Source: Actinomycetota bacterium
Lineage (GTDB): Bacteria > Actinomycetota > Actinomycetes > JACCUZ01
Assembly (NCBI GenBank): GCA_030841195.1
Contig: JAVEDA010000165.1
Coordinates: forward strand, 1 to 6,926
DNA: 6,926 nucleotides
Reading direction: 5' to 3'
The notes beneath the pieces are model-generated. The model did not search any database, was not told the origin of the DNA, and was given only the letters and a program-made list of their open reading frames with translations. The position numbers and the translations under genes were made by a program. The first letter of the stretch is position 1. Each line of letters starts with the position of its first letter. Shown in pieces: positions 6,171 through 6,926 of the stretch.

Positions 6171-6926
6171 GAGCTGGCACCCCCGGCCCCGGTCATGGCC
6201 GACCCGAGGGCCTCCGGAGTGACGTCTGACGGATCCACGTCGGCCACGAAACGCCCTCGCAGGATCACCTTGATGGAGTCGGACAGGCCGATCAGCTCGT
6301 CCAGGTCGGCCGAGATCAGCAGCACGCCCAGCCCGAGCCGGCGGGCCGCCCGGATGTGGTCCCAGATGGCGGCCTGGGCGCCGACGTCGACACCGCGGGT
6401 CGGATGTGAGGCGATCAGCACCTTCGGCTCACCGCTCATCTCACGGCCGACGATCAGCTTCTGCTGATTGCCGCCGGACAGCGACGACGCAAGCACGTCG
6501 ATGCCCGGCGTCCGCACGTCGTACTGGTCGACGATCCGCTGGGTGTCCTTGCGGGCACCCGCGCGGTCGATCCACGGGCCCTTGACGTTGGGCGCCTCGG
6601 TCTGGTGCCCGAGGATCCGGTTCTCCCACAGCGGCGAGTCGAGCAGCAGACCGTGCCGGTGCCGGTCCTCAGGGATGTAGCCGATGCCGTGCTCCCGGCG
6701 GCGTCTGGTGGGCCAGGTCGAGAGGTCCTCGCCGAGCAGGTCGATGGTGCCCGCAGCCAGCGGACGCATCCCCATGATCGCCTCGACCAGTTCGGCCTGC
6801 CCGTTGCCCTCGACGCCCGCGATGCCGACGATCTCACCGCGCCGGATCTGCAGGTCGATGTCCTGCAGCAGCGCCCGGCCGTCGACGGACCGTACGGTGA
6901 GCCCGGCGACCGCCAGCTCCACGGTG
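6167..6926 (-). CDS. Nucleoside ABC importer ATPase, NupO-like, second nucleotide-binding domain (partial)
   Basis: The gene runs off the right edge, so only about the last 252 residues are present. The valine codon at 6920-6922 (GTG) is probably internal and not a start. Full-length relatives (sugar and nucleoside importer ATPases such as RbsA or NupO) have about 500 residues with two ATPase domains, and this is the second. Counting from that valine, the Walker A position reads GVEGNGQ (36-42) with no GK[ST], the ABC signature is LSGGNQQK (148-155), and the Walker B end reads IASHPTRGVDVGA (170-182), with Ser-His in place of Asp-Glu. The H-loop position reads ISADLDEL (203-210) with no His. 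This degeneracy is known for the second domain of this family, so catalysis would rest on the missing first domain. The signature and the PTRG(V/L)DVGA segment are strong family marks. Its stop overlaps the NupP-like start. Confidence 0.93.
   Translation of the reverse strand, partial: TVELAVAGLTVRSVDGRALLQDIDLQIRRGEIVGIAGVEGNGQAELVEAIMGMRPLAAGTIDLLGEDLSTWPTRRRREHGIGYIPEDRHRHGLLLDSPLWENRILGHQTEAPNVKGPWIDRAGARKDTQRIVDQYDVRTPGIDVLASSLSGGNQQKLIVGREMSGEPKVLIASHPTRGVDVGAQAAIWDHIRAARRLGLGVLLISADLDELIGLSDSIKVILRGRFVADVDPSDVTPEALGSAMTGAGGASS

Overview
This window is high-GC DNA (about 70% G+C by eye, with third codon positions almost all G or C). It uses GTG starts and has tightly overlapping genes, which together with the protein sequences suggest an actinobacterium. 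The Nocardioides/Propionibacteriales group is a plausible guess from the feel of the sequences, but no marker gene proves it.

Layout: (1) positions 1-127 hold the 3' end of an unrecognised + strand gene. (2) 124-1218 (-) is adenosine deaminase, whose stop codon overlaps the stop of the previous gene inside one CTAG. (3) 1219-1280 is a short divergent control region. (4) 1281-1709 (+) is a 142-residue protein of unknown function. (5) From 6926 down to 1716, all on the minus strand, runs one compact gene string. In transcription order it is the C-terminal half of a double-domain ABC ATPase (cut by the window edge), a NupP-like permease, a NupQ-like permease, cytidine deaminase, thymidine/pyrimidine-nucleoside phosphorylase and a small cupin. 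The first five genes are joined by stop/start overlaps of 4, 4, 8 and 4 bases. The cupin follows after 19 bases with its own ribosome binding site.

How they work together: the ABC proteins match the BmpA/NupNOPQ type of nucleoside importer, and the substrate-binding lipoprotein would be expected just beyond the right edge. Imported cytidine and deoxycytidine would be deaminated by Cdd to uridine and deoxyuridine, then cleaved by the phosphorylase to base plus (deoxy)ribose-1-phosphate. Adenosine deaminase next door gives the purine branch (adenosine to inosine) but looks separately transcribed, possibly from a leaderless promoter. The region is therefore a nucleoside scavenging locus.

The core is a recognisable system, not a new one. 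The parts without an explanation are the cupin that lacks the usual metal-binding histidines, the 142-residue protein, the truncated gene at the left edge, and a two-helix C-terminal extension in the NupQ-like permease. No RNA genes, mobile elements, CRISPR arrays, long repeats or convincing hairpin terminators were seen, and no gene-free stretch exceeds 65 bases.
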